Of a stretch of DNA of 64,000 nucleotides, positions 27,392-38,640 are shown one piece after another; within the stretch, counting starts at the first letter, position 1, and the number at the start of each line of letters is the position of its first letter. The notes under the pieces were generated by a model that saw only the letters and a list, made by a program, of their open reading frames with translations, was not told where the DNA came from and searched no databases. The position numbers and the translations under genes are program-made. Origin of the DNA: Epiperipatus broadwayi (lineage: Eukaryota > Onychophora > Udeonychophora > Euonychophora > Peripatidae); NCBI GenBank assembly GCA_028023455.1, contig JAQFVV010000020.1, positions 10,525,092-10,589,091 of the forward strand, given 5' to 3'.

Positions 27392-30300
27392 GTTTAAAAA
27401 AAGGTGTTTAGCTGAGTATCTTTCCTGCTCTAATTTATGAACGTGAAACTTGGAAATTTACAAAAAAAAAAGTAATTAAAAATTTAAGAAATTGTTTGAA
27501 GAGCTGATTATGCTAATAATTTTACGTTTATCATTAGGATTTATGAATATAAAATATTAATGACAAAAGATATTAAAAATATCACGAGCTCATCATGAGT
27601 ACGTTCAATCTAAACATAAATGGACAACAACAGTTTTGATTTGTAAAAAATTTAAAGCAAACAAAGATTGTCTAAGATATATATAAAAAACAAAAAAACT
27701 ATGGTTAGTTTTTCATCAAGTCATATGTTATTTAAAAAATCAATGTGCACATTAAGTTAGGAAAGTATTATATGTTCTTTAATGTAAATTCCTTATACAT
27801 CTATTTTCTTTTTCTAATTATAATAGCAAATATAACTTTTCATTTAACATTCTCATCAATCAGCTTAGTTTATCACCCATGCTAGAGTCTTGTATATTAC
27901 ACATAAATGACCTCCCAAACAATAAAACATTTCATTTTTTTAGCCCTGCTTGATATAATGCAGTCAATAGCAGACATGAAATCTAAAGGTCACAGATTAT
28001 AACTTCCTGTGGTCACATGTGATATGATCTCCTAAGTAGCAAGTTATTTGAGACTTTTTGTTCTTATACCAAAATCTCTTCAAAATAATTTTTCAAAAGA
28101 TCAGATCTCTAACATTTTAACAACTGCTAAACACTTTACCTTTAAATTCAAACTTTCATTATCTTACATTTGTAAATTGAAACAAACACTTAATTAAGTG
28201 TAATTGTGTTTATATATATGATGGAAATCCTGGTACAACAGCTAGCTCATCGGTATGCCATGACAATGACGTGGCTTAGAATACAAGCCGAATAGACGAT
28301 TTTTTTTCCAGGTTCTAATTAGACTTTGGATGTTTGTTTCGGATAAACAAACCAAAACTGACCAGTTAAACAACTTAATATTAATCAATAATTTATTTTT
28401 TGGACAGAGAGTAAAATAAGGATGATATGGGAAGATTGTGAGCAATGGATTTGTCATTACTATTTTTTTATAAGTTACCAAAAAAGCCTTCGCCTTGCAA
28501 TGGATTATTTTTAATTTTATATATACATATAATAAATTAATTAATATGCTTTAAATATGTATATATAAATAAATCTGGAGAAATATCAACTCAATTTATT
28601 GTGTGTTATTACTACATGAAAAAATTAACAAACAATCTGCAGCATACAAGCATTTCATGAATAATCTATTTTGCCAAGTGCTGGAAATTCATACAAATAT
28701 AATAATTGCTCATCTTATATAAATACTCCAATGGTAACTGATTTTTTATTAAAGTCTCAATATTTTAGCAGGGTAGTGATGACTCAATATGCACGATAAG
28801 CAAGCATGTGGTCCTCAGCCTGATGAAAGCAAGTATACATCCGGTTTCAATAGTCAAGTGACACTGATGAACAGGCATGAGGGGTAATCAGGTGTCCTTC
28901 TGCCTTAAGGGTGATAAGGTGAAATCATTTGTGATATTGCATATTACTCTCATGACCATTGTTACTAATGTAATGATAATAAATATCTCTTAATAAATTA
29001 AAAAAAAAAATCTAATTCAATATGGCCATACGTTAATCAAGGTAAATAAATTTTGATAAAAAAAGTAGACATTGAAATATGTATAAATAGATTAGCATAC
29101 CTTAAACATGTTTGGAGAGATTCCAGTGCCCACCACCATGCCGATACATCTCTCATGGCTGGCATATTCAGACAGCTCAAAGACTATCCAATGAGCAAAT
29201 AATCTGGTTAGCTGTTATTCAGAAAAATCCTCACATTACTAACACATTTAAACATACCTGACTAGATAATAAAAACCTCCTATCCCAAAAAGATAATATC
29301 AAATAATAAAAAAGTTACTATTTATATTTGCCTATTAATAAACTATATCAAAGTTTTTTTTTTGTTAATATAAAACATGCCCTAAAACGGGAACTTTAGA
29401 TGTAATTTATATATACAAATTGCACCATCCACAATATTTTAATAATGAAAAGTAATATGAAAGACAATGAAAGTGATATTTTTGATAAGTCACATCATAA
29501 TTCTTCACTTTCAGTATATATAATCATAATGAGATTCCAAATAAAGTATTTTAAACTTACAAATAAATCCACTCTTTGCAGCTGATTTCATTTTATCTAT
29601 GATTTTTTCACTTATAAATTATGTACTATTGTGCTATTTTTTAAAACTACTCAATCACATGAACATAAATGAAATCAAATGGTCTCCCCTCAGTAATAAA
29701 ATCAGTTATAGTAAATGACTAGAGTCAAACCAAATTCTGGTTTTGAACTCAGTTCAAATACTGTTGAAAATCTTTATTTGAAACTTTTCCAAAAGTTATT
29801 TTTAAAAGCTTTGTGTGGTTTAGCACAGTGATGTATTCAGAGACAAAGGATCTTGCATTGATTATTAGCTGATAATTGTAATAAGTTCAGAGTAACTGAT
29901 TGGTAACTGTTACATGCTTAATCTACCCATAAAATATTTAAAAATGACATGATCTTCCTATTAGACAAATCACTTGATTACTGTTTTTTTTTTAAAAAAA
30001 GAAATCAAGAAACAGTAATATTAAAGTTTTCATTATGATATCACTCTATAAAAGAAAGAAGACAATCTACTAGTAATGATTCGAACAACCATTTTCTATG
30101 TAAAATACATGAAATTCATTAATTATTTCATCCTTGAAATAGATTACAAATCAATGTTTATCTTTTTTAACTGAATCCATTTTTTTGTTAACATCTATGG
30201 TCAGATGAAACAATTAAAAATTACAAAACTCACATGAATAAAATGAAAAATCTTCATGCCTCTTAATACTAAGTTATGATTTTTATGCAGTGTTTAAGAA

Positions 30301-30606
30301 TTGTGGAAAATTTGACTTTCCTAGTAATAATGGAATAGGTAATACCTTATGTGGATGGTATCATTTTTTTGAAACATAACTAATATTTATTTAAGACTTC
30401 CAAAACAACCTGGTAAAACACAATTATTTTTTTAATAGTAGATAACTAAAAAATAATATTTTTTTTTCAAACTGTGTAGGAACTTTTCTATTTCTTTTAA
30501 TATCTCAAATAGTAAAATGAATTATTAATTAAATAAATTATTGGGTAAAACAGAAAAGATTATTCAAATTCATTCCTCTCAATATGTTGGTTAAAATTTT
30601 TTACAA
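27392..30606. other. Unassigned AT-rich interval
   Basis: About 3.2 kb. The minus-strand frame 28242-28481 has no motif I recognise. Short less-AT-rich stretches near 28800-28930 and 29100-29220 do not match any family I know. Confidence 0.3.
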
Positions 30607-30905
30607 AGACTAGAATATCTAATGCTACTCTTTCTTATTGCATTGTGTATACCATATAATACTAAAGTGTCCATTCACTTTACTACTGTTACATTATGCT
30701 TTATTTACCCCCCCCGCTTTTTTTTAAAGTTTACAGTTTTAATTGAATTTGAATTTAGAGTTGAGGCTAGGAGATTTAAAGTTCTGAAGAAGATTTCTGG
30801 GGCAATCGAAACTGTAAACTGTAAAAAAAGGTGGTAAATAAAGCATTGTGTAACAGTAGTAAAGTGAATGGACAATTTAGTATTATATAATATCTAATGC
30901 TATTA
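30607..30905. repeat. Palindromic element enclosing a CTGAAGA...CGAAAC motif
   Basis: Outer arms 30653-30710 and 30831-30890: GTCCATTCACTTTACTACTG against CAGTAGTAAAGTGAATGGAC. Inside, TTTACAGTTTTAATTG pairs with CAATCGAAACTGTAAA. The centre reads GTTCTGAAGA, GATT...AATC, GAAAC, which resembles a hammerhead core. Because GAAAC is also part of the inner inverted repeat, the resemblance may be accidental. Confidence 0.6.
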
Positions 30906-31243
30906 TATTAGTTATACTAAGGTAATGTGTATTATGAATCCTTCTTTTAAATGGCACAGTAAATAACAAAAATGCATATGAGGGTTTTTCCTCTTTAACA
31001 TATTTCTTAGCATTTGTTATTTGCCTATATGTAAAATTACCATTGTATATTATTTACATTAAAAACTACAATATCCATTGTAATTTTGGAAAAAAAAACA
31101 CAACAATGTTTATACAATATTGATCATTTAATCATCTTCTAGATTAATCTAATATTAATTTTCTAATAAAAATAAGTAGTGCAATGATTTGCTGCACTAA
31201 TCCACGTAAAACAATTTTCTAATGAAAATTACATAAATTGTTT
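30906..31243. other. AT-rich interval
   Basis: No recognisable feature. Confidence 0.35.
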
Positions 31244-31985
31244 TAAATATTAATTCTTATTAAGCACATGGTCAGCATATAAATACATATAAGGCTTTAA
31301 CCATACTACTATGCACCTTGAGTGCTCAATTTTACCATGAGAGGAACTTCTACAAATCTTAACACAAGATTACAACTTTATAAAGATAAAAGTGGCCATC
31401 TTATCTTCAACCTACTTTCTAATTATATAGGCAAATCTAAAACATTTTGATTTGTGAGTGTGAAGCTAGTAAGTTCTTTACTAATTAAGTCCACTACCTC
31501 GTCTAGAAATCAACATTCATGAAATCTTTTGATTCACAGCAAGTTAATATTTAGATTTTATAATTAGAAATATTCCGAATCAATTTAAAGTTGTAAATAT
31601 TAATTCTTATTAAGCATATGGTCAGCACATAAATACATATAAAGCTTTAATCTCACTTTTATGTGCCTTGAGTGCTTTAAATTGATTTGAAATGTTTCTA
31701 ATTATATGATTTAAATATTAACTCACTGTGAATTGAAGGATTTCATGAATATTGATTTCTAGATGAGATAGTGGACTTAATTAGTGAAGAACCTACTGCC
31801 TTCATATTCTCAAATCAAAATGCTTTAGATTTACCTATATAATTAAAAAGTAGGTTGAAGACGGCTGCTCTTATCTTTATAAAGTCATGATCTTGTGTTA
31901 AGATTTGTAGAGGACTTTCTTGTGGTAAAATTGAGCTCATAAGGCATATAGTAGTAATGTTAAAGCTTTATAAATTGTTTTCCAA
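31244..31985. repeat. Large family C inverted repeat (about 320-bp arms)
   Basis: Arms 31244-31576 and about 31678-31985 are inverted copies, for example CTAATTATATAGGCAAATCT against the complement AGATTTACCTATATAATTA. The 100-bp spacer repeats the outer end directly (TATTAATTCTTATTAAGC at 31246 and 31601). Internal sequences such as CAAAATGCTTTAGATT recur at 4538-4810 and, more weakly, at 40130-40250. Confidence 0.7.
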
Positions 31986-32608
31986 ATCACTCTATTTTAC
32001 AAAACTATAAACTCAATTCAAAAAATGAACATATCATAAACTTACTTCAAGCCCATCCTTAATCTTCTCTATTAATCAATCTCTAGAAAAATATATTTGA
32101 TCTCATATTAAAATCAACTTTGATGCAAAATAATCGAATATCCAGAAGTGCACAAGAAAGTCCTCTCAGTTGACTAAATGGAACTGTTTCACTCTTTTAA
32201 AGATTGATTTAGAAATCTTTAACTCTTTGGTCTGCCATTGTGTTAATATGCAATGAAGGAAATAAATATATATTTCATCTATTTGAAAGTTGTGTCTTTT
32301 ACAAAGAATTGTAATTGTAATAATTTGCATATTCATAAACATATTACAAAATTCCCAAGTTTCTCATAATGGAATGACAAAGTCTCACATCCGAATATAA
32401 TATTACTTGACTCTTTAGCCTTTGCAATATATTATAAACAAGTGACTCTATCTGCTTTAGTGCCATTTTTAAAAAAGCTTGAGTGCTCCAGGATAGTTAT
32501 TGGCATTTATCTTTTATCAGTGAAGACTTTGTATTCAAACCTAGAACAAATGCAGTTATATCTCTTGCATTCACCTGTAATTCCTTATATACTATAAAAC
32601 TAAAACAA
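31986..32608. other. AT-rich interval
   Basis: No recognisable feature. Confidence 0.35.
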
Positions 32609-32721
<113 letters not shown>

Positions 32722-33300
32722 GATTTTGAACCAAGTTTAAGCTACACATATAATTATACCAATATGATTTCTGAATAGTAACTATATATTATAATAATCA
32801 GTTCTTTTCTACTTGTAAGTACCTTTTTTTTCTTTGACAACAAATGTGGGTCCCAGTATAATATTCTTGACTCTATAATTTGCACAATGACTTGTAAACA
32901 TATTGTTTTTCTGTTATAGCAATATCTTTAATAAATTTTAATAATTCTAAGTCTTCATTGTTAAAGGTAAAAACCAGAAACTTATTTAGGGGTGTAAATT
33001 GAAATACACTACCAGGTGGTAATCACTTATTATTCAAGTTTGTTTTATAAATAGTGCTGGGAAGAGAGCTGCTCTTCTTTACAACAAAAATTATTTAATC
33101 CATTAATCTTCCATTGTAAAATTGATCAACCCTCATGATAAATGTTAATACATATGTTAAAAATACTTAATATCTTTACAGGAAAATTTTAAATAAATTT
33201 GGTTAACATTATATTTCTGGAAATAAATAAAGACATAGTGTTTTGAGCATCCAAATAATCTTCAAATCATACACCAAACATAAAAATATTCTTTAAATAC

Positions 33301-33668
33301 ATGAGGGGTCAGAGTGACTTGAGATCAATATGGACATGGCAACAATATTGGCATCAGCATGGAATTTGGGCTTTCCATCATCAGATTTTCAATGGTATGG
33401 ATGGCTGAAGAGTTGGAAGTTGGAGTAGATTGAAGCCTATCCATTAAAGTATGAAGATTTGCTATTTTAATATAAACTGAGCACTGATTATATATATGTG
33501 AGATGATAATCCGAACCAACTGATGAGTGCTGGTTCAGCATGAAATACATATATTGGTAATTATTGATCTTTTCTACATGTGTGTGATCATGTGTATCAG
33601 TAATATGAGATAATGTGGATAGTTGAAAGATGCTTGAAAGTCTGAGTTCAAATCCCCTATATTTTTAA
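33301..33668 (+). mobile_element. Family A SINE, full-length copy with good hammerhead
   Basis: Starts ATGAGGGGTCAGAGTGACTT and ends AGTTCAAATCCCCTATATTT. Order: 5' body, ACTGAGCACTGATT, hammerhead (33505-33564), CTTTTCTACATGTGTGTG, A-box-like ATGAGATAATGTGG, B box GAGTTCAAATCC. This is one of the best full-length reference copies in the window. Confidence 0.8.
33505..33564 (+). ncRNA. Hammerhead ribozyme candidate, family A
   Basis: CTGATGA at 33520-33526, stem II GTGCT/AGCAT (G-U closing pair) with loop GGTTC, GAAA at 33542-33545, helix III ATACATAT with three of four pairs, A17 at 33553, helix I ACCAA/TTGGT. Predicted cleavage after 33553. All catalytic core positions are conserved. The palindromic helix III has no real loop, so a dimeric (double-hammerhead) fold is more likely than a monomer, as in other hammerheads with minimal helix III. 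Confidence 0.65.
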
Positions 33669-35081
33669 TCTAATAAAGAATTTTATGTTTAACATTTACT
33701 ATTAAAGAATTGTGTAAAAAATAAAATCCCATCTAATCCCACCCTTGTAAATATGTAAGCTACTTTCTTTTTTTTAAAAAATAGAATAAATTATAAAGAT
33801 CATTAGGGTATTCATAATTTTAAGTGGCATAACAATGCCAGATTGGGTGAAACTGGAATATTTCTCAGATCATAAAAAAGTTTAACTTTTTTTTTCCAGG
33901 TAGCCAACTTAGACAGACATTCCAACAGTAATTGGTAAATGAATATCTAGGATTTTTTATATAAAAAATAAAGATTCCAGTTTAATCTAAATTGGTCAGA
34001 TGAGAGTTAATGTGCCGATAATAAAAATAAAAACGGTGACAGTAATGGGATCCAACCTTCACTATCGGTGAGGGAGGAGTCATATTATTGTGGGCATTGA
34101 GATCTTTGTTAATTTTACCTTAGAATTATTTTATGTCAAAAAAGCTTGTTTTGAATTTGCCAACTACTAGGTTACAAAAAGTCACCAACCGACATTTTCG
34201 AATCAATAATCAATGTATAACAAATTATAAATTAAATACCAAATCAACGATATATTTTTATAATCGACATTTGATGCAGTGATTTTGAATTGCTTTGGAT
34301 AATAATAATAATAAACCAATTGTAATATATAATTAATTACGTAAATCTAAAGGTCATCATACAATTTAAAATAAATTTTTTATAATTTTATTTTAGAACA
34401 ATTTTCTTACAATTTTTATTTCTTCTCATTTACTTTAAAATTAATTAAGATTTTTTTGGAAAAATATTTCCTGTTCTGTTTAAAATTGAATTTTTTGAAC
34501 TTTTAATATAATAACCAACCATTAAATGTCTTATACAATTTCATTTTTTAAAAAAATCATATGCATTTAATTTTAAAATTATTTCTTTACATTCAATTCT
34601 TTTCAAAAAAAAAATGTAATTAGCTTCTATATAGTTTTTTTTAATGAAAATATCTTTACAATGCATATTATTAAAAAAAAAAAAACTGAAACAAAAATAA
34701 AAATTTATATATTTATACTTTATTACAAATTATGTAAAATTTCCTTTTCAAATATATATGTATATATGGTAAACACAGACGCAAATATAGAGTTAAAGGT
34801 GTGGTGGTAATACTTCAAATGTATTTTTATTTTTACAATCGGCTCTCACTCATCTTATCTGGCCATTTTAGATTAACCTACGATTTTTACTCTTTTACTA
34901 AGAATAGTATCCATTTACTCATCATTATAGGATGACTGTCTGGCTGATGTGGAAAGAAACAATTACTTTAGGTATAAAATGAGAAAGATAAAAAGAAATA
35001 TATGAAGTAAATAATTTAATGCAGTTTATATATATATTATAAAAGAGTGACTGAGGTTTATGATTTTTACTTAAATAAAAG
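33669..35081. other. Unassigned AT-rich interval
   Basis: No coding or repeat signature that I can support. Confidence 0.35.
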
Positions 35082-35207
35082 ATATGCGATACTCGAACTC
35101 AGACCTTCACAGGACCCACCACTCTCAGTGCCATCTCATATTGCTGTCCCACCTGGAACTGAGAGTGGTGGATTGCGTGAATGTCTGAGTTCGAATCCCG
35201 CATATAT
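35082..35207. mobile_element. Family A 3' ends as a short inverted dimer
   Basis: Two copies of the tRNA-like 3' segment face outward (ATACTCGAACTCAGACC on the left, GTCTGAGTTCGAATCCCGC on the right) and meet near 35157. No ribozyme segment is included. Confidence 0.65.
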
Positions 35208-35597
35208 TACATGCAGTATTGAAAATAGAATATCAGTTTATTCCCTCAAAATTAATTTATTTTGATCTATTCCATAGAACGACAGAAAGGAGACCGCTTT
35301 TGTTTATATTAATCTGAAAGAATCAAATGATGACATACCTAATTTTTGCATGGATTGTAGTTCAAAATATTAAAAAACCTCATTTTAACTTTAAAAAATA
35401 ATTTTTAGAAAATCAAATATACAGATAATTTTTTTATAATATAAATGAATTAACAAATAAATATAATAAACAAACTTATCGTAATATATATTATGTAATA
35501 TAAATTATTATCATATACAGACTATTATAAATATAAAGAAAACTAATATATTTACAAATGAAGATGAATTTACAGTTTATAAATTACTATTTTATAT

Positions 35598-35866
35598 AGG
35601 GTATATGAGCACAGACTTTCACACGACCCATTACTCTCCACTCTATATATTCATAATACTGATACATTTGAACACATATATATTGAGAAGATATATGTGT
35701 AGAGATGATAATCTGGACCAACTGATGATTGCTGATTTGGCATGAAATATGCATATTGGTGATTATTTATATTTTCTACATATACACGTTCAAGTGTATC
35801 AGTGTTATAAGATAGAGTAGATAGTGGTGGATCATGTGAAAGTCTGTGCTCATGTACCCTATATAT
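35598..35866. mobile_element. Family A SINE, inverted dimer with hammerhead in right arm
   Basis: The left arm (minus) runs from TATAGGGTATATGAGC to TTGAGAAGATA and stops about a dozen bases short of the ribozyme cleavage position. The right arm (plus) starts TATGTGTAGAGATG and includes the whole hammerhead and 3' part, to ATGTACCCTATATATT. Confidence 0.7.
35706..35767 (+). ncRNA. Hammerhead motif, family A
   Basis: CTGATGA at 35722-35728, stem II TGCT/GGCA with loop GATTT, GAAA at 35744-35747, helix III region ATATGCATAT (fully palindromic but shifted from the consensus), helix I ACCAA/TTGGT. The core is conserved. Confidence 0.55.
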
Positions 35867-36239
35867 TACGTATGTAGACACAAAAAAAGCCTCTGTTTCA
35901 GTTATTACATTACTATTTTGTAAATTTTAAGTTGAATACATTTTGAAATTATTATATACATGTTTTTTTTTTTAAAAAGAAAGATCGGTACTGTGGTATT
36001 AGAGCTGCGACATGAAGAATTATAGTCGTTTAATCATTAAATTAATTAGGTTATTAAATCAAAAACATACTTTAAAATCTACATAAAAAAAAAAACAATT
36101 TAACAAAAACAAATACGAAAAGCATTAATGTAAAGAATAGTTAAAATGCGTGTTTAAATCAATTTGAGTGTGTGTTCGCACGTGCATATTCTGCATAATC
36201 TATTTTAATACATTGTACAGGCTTACACCTGCATTTATA

Positions 36240-36620
36240 TATGTAACATATGCGGGATTCGAACTCAGACTTTCACACTACCTACATACAACTTTCAGTG
36301 CCATCTTATATTGCTGACTCACCTGATCACACACATGTTGAAAAGATAAATAATCACCAATATACATATTTCGTGCTAAACCAGCACTCATCAGTTGGTT
36401 CAGATTACCATCTCCACATATATATACAATTAGGACTCAGCTTTATACTAAGATAACCAATCTTCATACTTTAATGAGAGCTGGTTTAGCACGAAATACG
36501 TATATTGGTGATTATTTATCTTTTCAACATGTGTGTGATCAGCTGAGTCAGCAATATAAGATGGCACTGAGAGTTGTAGGACGTGTGAAAGTCTGAGTTC
36601 GAATCCCGCATATATTACAT
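36240..36620. mobile_element. Family A SINE pair inside the hairpin
   Basis: The left copy is minus (ATGCGGGATTCGAACTCAG at its 3' end) with an intact hammerhead motif. The right copy is plus, starts in stem II (GAGAGCTGGTTTAGCACG) and ends AGTTCGAATCCCGCATAT. Both keep a B box with CG (GTTCGAATCC), so this subfamily is less decayed than most. Confidence 0.75.
36349..36409 (-). ncRNA. Hammerhead ribozyme candidate, family A (best copy)
   Basis: Minus strand: outer helix I GGTAATC, bulge TGA, inner helix I ACCAA, CTGATGA, stem II GTGCT/AGCAC with loop GGTTT, GAA, helix III ATATGTAT (four pairs including one G-U), A17, then TTGGT and GATTATT. Predicted cleavage lies between 36361 and 36360. 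Every conserved position of the hammerhead core is present, and the bulge in helix I and the pentaloop of stem II could make the usual tertiary contact. Helix III is minimal, so a dimer may be the active form. Confidence 0.7.
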
Positions 36621-36873
36621 ATATAAATGCAGGTGTAACCCTGTACAATGTATTAAAATAGATTATGCAGAATATGCACGTGTAAACACACACTCAATTT
36701 GATTTAAACACACATTTTAACTATTTTTCACATTAATGCTTTTTTGTTAAATTGTTTTTTTTTTTTAAATGTAGATTTTAAAATATGTTTTTGATTTAAT
36801 AACCTAATTAATTTAATAATTAAATGATTATAATTCTTCATGTCGCAGCTCTAATACCATAGTACCAAAAGAT

Positions 36874-37529
36874 CTAATAAGATAAGGATGATATAGTTTT
36901 GCCTTTTTGTCTTAGTTTAATAAACAATTAAATTTAATATTATATTAAGGTTAATAATAAAAAAGAGAATTAGTGCATTAAGTGACAACGATAACAATGA
37001 AATGGCAAAATACTGTATTACAATGTGCAAAAAAAAAGCTGGGATGAAGGAGGAGAGACGGAAGAGAAAAAAATATATGAGTTTCTTATTATGAAAGTGA
37101 CATAATGGCAGAAATAAGTTATGGGAAATCTTTTTTCAAGCAACAAGTTTCTTGAAGTATTGATTATTATAAATTGATCCACCCCCACTAAAAATAAAAT
37201 TTCATTATCATCATATTTAATACAAATTACATCAAATTAAATTTTTTTTTTGTATAATCTTGAATTAAGTGTGCCATAGAGAAAGTTCCAAAGAGTCTCA
37301 TGCAGCTAAAAGTTCATAGTTTGGCCATACTTGGCATAAATAGTTTTAAATTACTCTAGAGTTATCTAAAATAGATACTGTGTAAATGTGGATATTAAAT
37401 GTAAAATAGTACAGTTATGTGACTTTTTTTTAAAATTTTAATTTCATAATCAAATAACAATTTTAAAAATAGTATTCTGGTAGATTTGTATTTTTTTGTT
37501 GGACTATTTTCATCACTACAATCATTAAA
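36874..37529. other. AT-rich interval
   Basis: No recognisable gene. GGACTATTTTCATCA near 37501 resembles the family F tail. Confidence 0.35.
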
Positions 37530-37800
37530 CATCACATGATCACCATCTCTATACTAGCACATAATTGTTGTAAACAAAGGCAAAACTCTCCATACAGCAG
37601 TGCTCTCAGATCCAAAGTTCCTCACTGATGATGGCCACAAGCCAGAAACTAGTCTGGCGATATTGGATGAGTAGGCAATAGATAGGAATTTTATGCACAA
37701 GCCTTCTGGCATTCATTGATTACTCTGTTTGTCACAGGGTGGCACTACTGTATGGAGAGTTTTGCCTTTGTTTACAATCATTACAAATAATTCTAATCTC
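37530..37800. mobile_element. Family B retroposon, inverted dimer with hammerhead
   Basis: The left arm (minus) is TTAAACATCACATGATCACC through GGCAAAACTCTCCATACAGC. It joins at CAGTGC to the right arm (plus), which starts TGCTCTCAGATCC, contains the hammerhead (37618-37661) and ends GGAGAGTTTTGCC. The join has a short shared sequence (CAGTGC), consistent with template switching. Confidence 0.7.
37618..37661 (+). ncRNA. Hammerhead ribozyme candidate, family B, GUC triplet
   Basis: CTGATGA at 37625-37631, stem II TGGC/GCCA (four perfect pairs) with loop CACAA, GAAAC at 37645-37649, two-base loop TA, GTC ending at 37654, predicted cleavage after 37654. Helix I TTCCTCA/TGGCGAT has pairs A-T, C-G, T-G, then a C-C mismatch, then C-G and T-A. 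The other preserved copy (3370-3413) has a stronger helix I and weaker stem II. Core and triplet match the classical hammerhead consensus. Confidence 0.65.
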
Positions 37801-38019
37801 TACAAAATCAGAATTTTGAAATATTAAAAAAACAACAGTTGCATCTACAGAACACTATATGAATGATGAAGGGCATATGCCATTGAAACCACCCATCTCA
37901 TTAAAAAATGAGAAGAAAATCAGATGTGTCCAAAGTAAAAACAATGCATGTACTAATGAACTTATGCCCAATGGGGAAAATGCATGATACTGAGCAGAAA
38001 GAAAAAATAAAAATAAAAA

Positions 38020-38640
38020 GATTTAAGTATCTTCTGACTTGACAATGGCACATAACCTCCTAAGTCAATGTAGAATAATAATCCATAATGTTTAGAGACA
38101 ACTCATTCACCTTTCCCTCAAAAGAGAGAAAAAAATCAGGATCATCAGAGATAAGTATCTAAAATTTCCACTGACTGTTGCTTTTGTCAGAATAGACTAA
38201 TTAATTAAAATATTATACAATCGAAAGAATATAGAAAGTATATATAAAATTTGAACTTTTTAAAAAAGCATTTAATAATCCAAAAAGATAAAGGAAATAG
38301 TCTAAATATATAACTACAAGTAAGAAGAAGAGATTGAAAATGCAATATATGGGTAAGAGAAGAAACAGGTATTATTGACCTCATTGAAAAAATTAAAAGA
38401 CTGAAATGAAGTTGGGATGGACATATTGCTAGAAGAGATGATAATAGATAAACAATTAAAATCTTAAACTGGATTCCAAGAGATTGTAAATGACCCAGAA
38501 AGAAATCACATGTGATATGGATGAATGAAATAAGAAAGTGCGCAGGTGTGATGTGGAGGAGAGAAGCTAAAGATCGAAGAAGATGGTTTGAACTTAGACC
38601 TTCATCCTGCAATGGATTGATAATGGATGATGATGATGAG
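38020..38640 (+). pseudogene. RTE-like LINE, 3' end of ORF and tail
   Basis: On the plus strand, with a few stops: IEKIKRLKWNWAGHIARR, DDNR.TIKILNWIPRDCKRP, RKKSHVIWMNEIRKCAGVMW, RREAKDRRRWFELRPSS. This is the K.W.WAGHIAR...R..DDI...G..W...A.DR..W C-terminal block of RTE-type (HmRTE-like) endonuclease/reverse transcriptases. It is followed by a short ATGATGATGATGA tail, typical of RTE 3' ends. Upstream from about 37900 the sequence is probably more of the same ORF but too decayed to align with confidence. The 135-codon minus-strand open frame over it is a shadow. Confidence 0.7.

Larger units (their letters stand above)
35983..36873. repeat. 890-bp hairpin: inverted duplication containing family A
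   Basis: Left arm about 35983-36392 and right arm about 36478-36873 are inverted copies at roughly 95% identity by eye. The outer ends match (GTATTAGAGCTGCGACATG against CATGTCGCAGCTCTAATAC). The arms extend about 250 bp beyond the SINE 3' end into sequence not present at other copies, so this looks like an inverted duplication of the locus. Several differences are CpG-to-TpG/CpA changes. Confidence 0.8.

Noticed and set aside
28235-28330. tRNA-like boxes (TAGCTCATCGGTATGCC and CCAGGTTCTAATTAG)
   Set aside because: The arms do not fold into a tRNA and I found no clear second copy; the similarity to segments near 13090 and 33890 is limited to TTTTTCCAGGT.
28800-28900. Two CTGATGA matches (CCTGATGAAAGC and CACTGATGAACAGG)
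   Set aside because: Neither is followed by GAAA at a suitable distance.
38205-38612. 135-codon minus-strand open frame with hydrophobic content
   Set aside because: It is antisense to the recognisable RTE-like C-terminal block on the plus strand.
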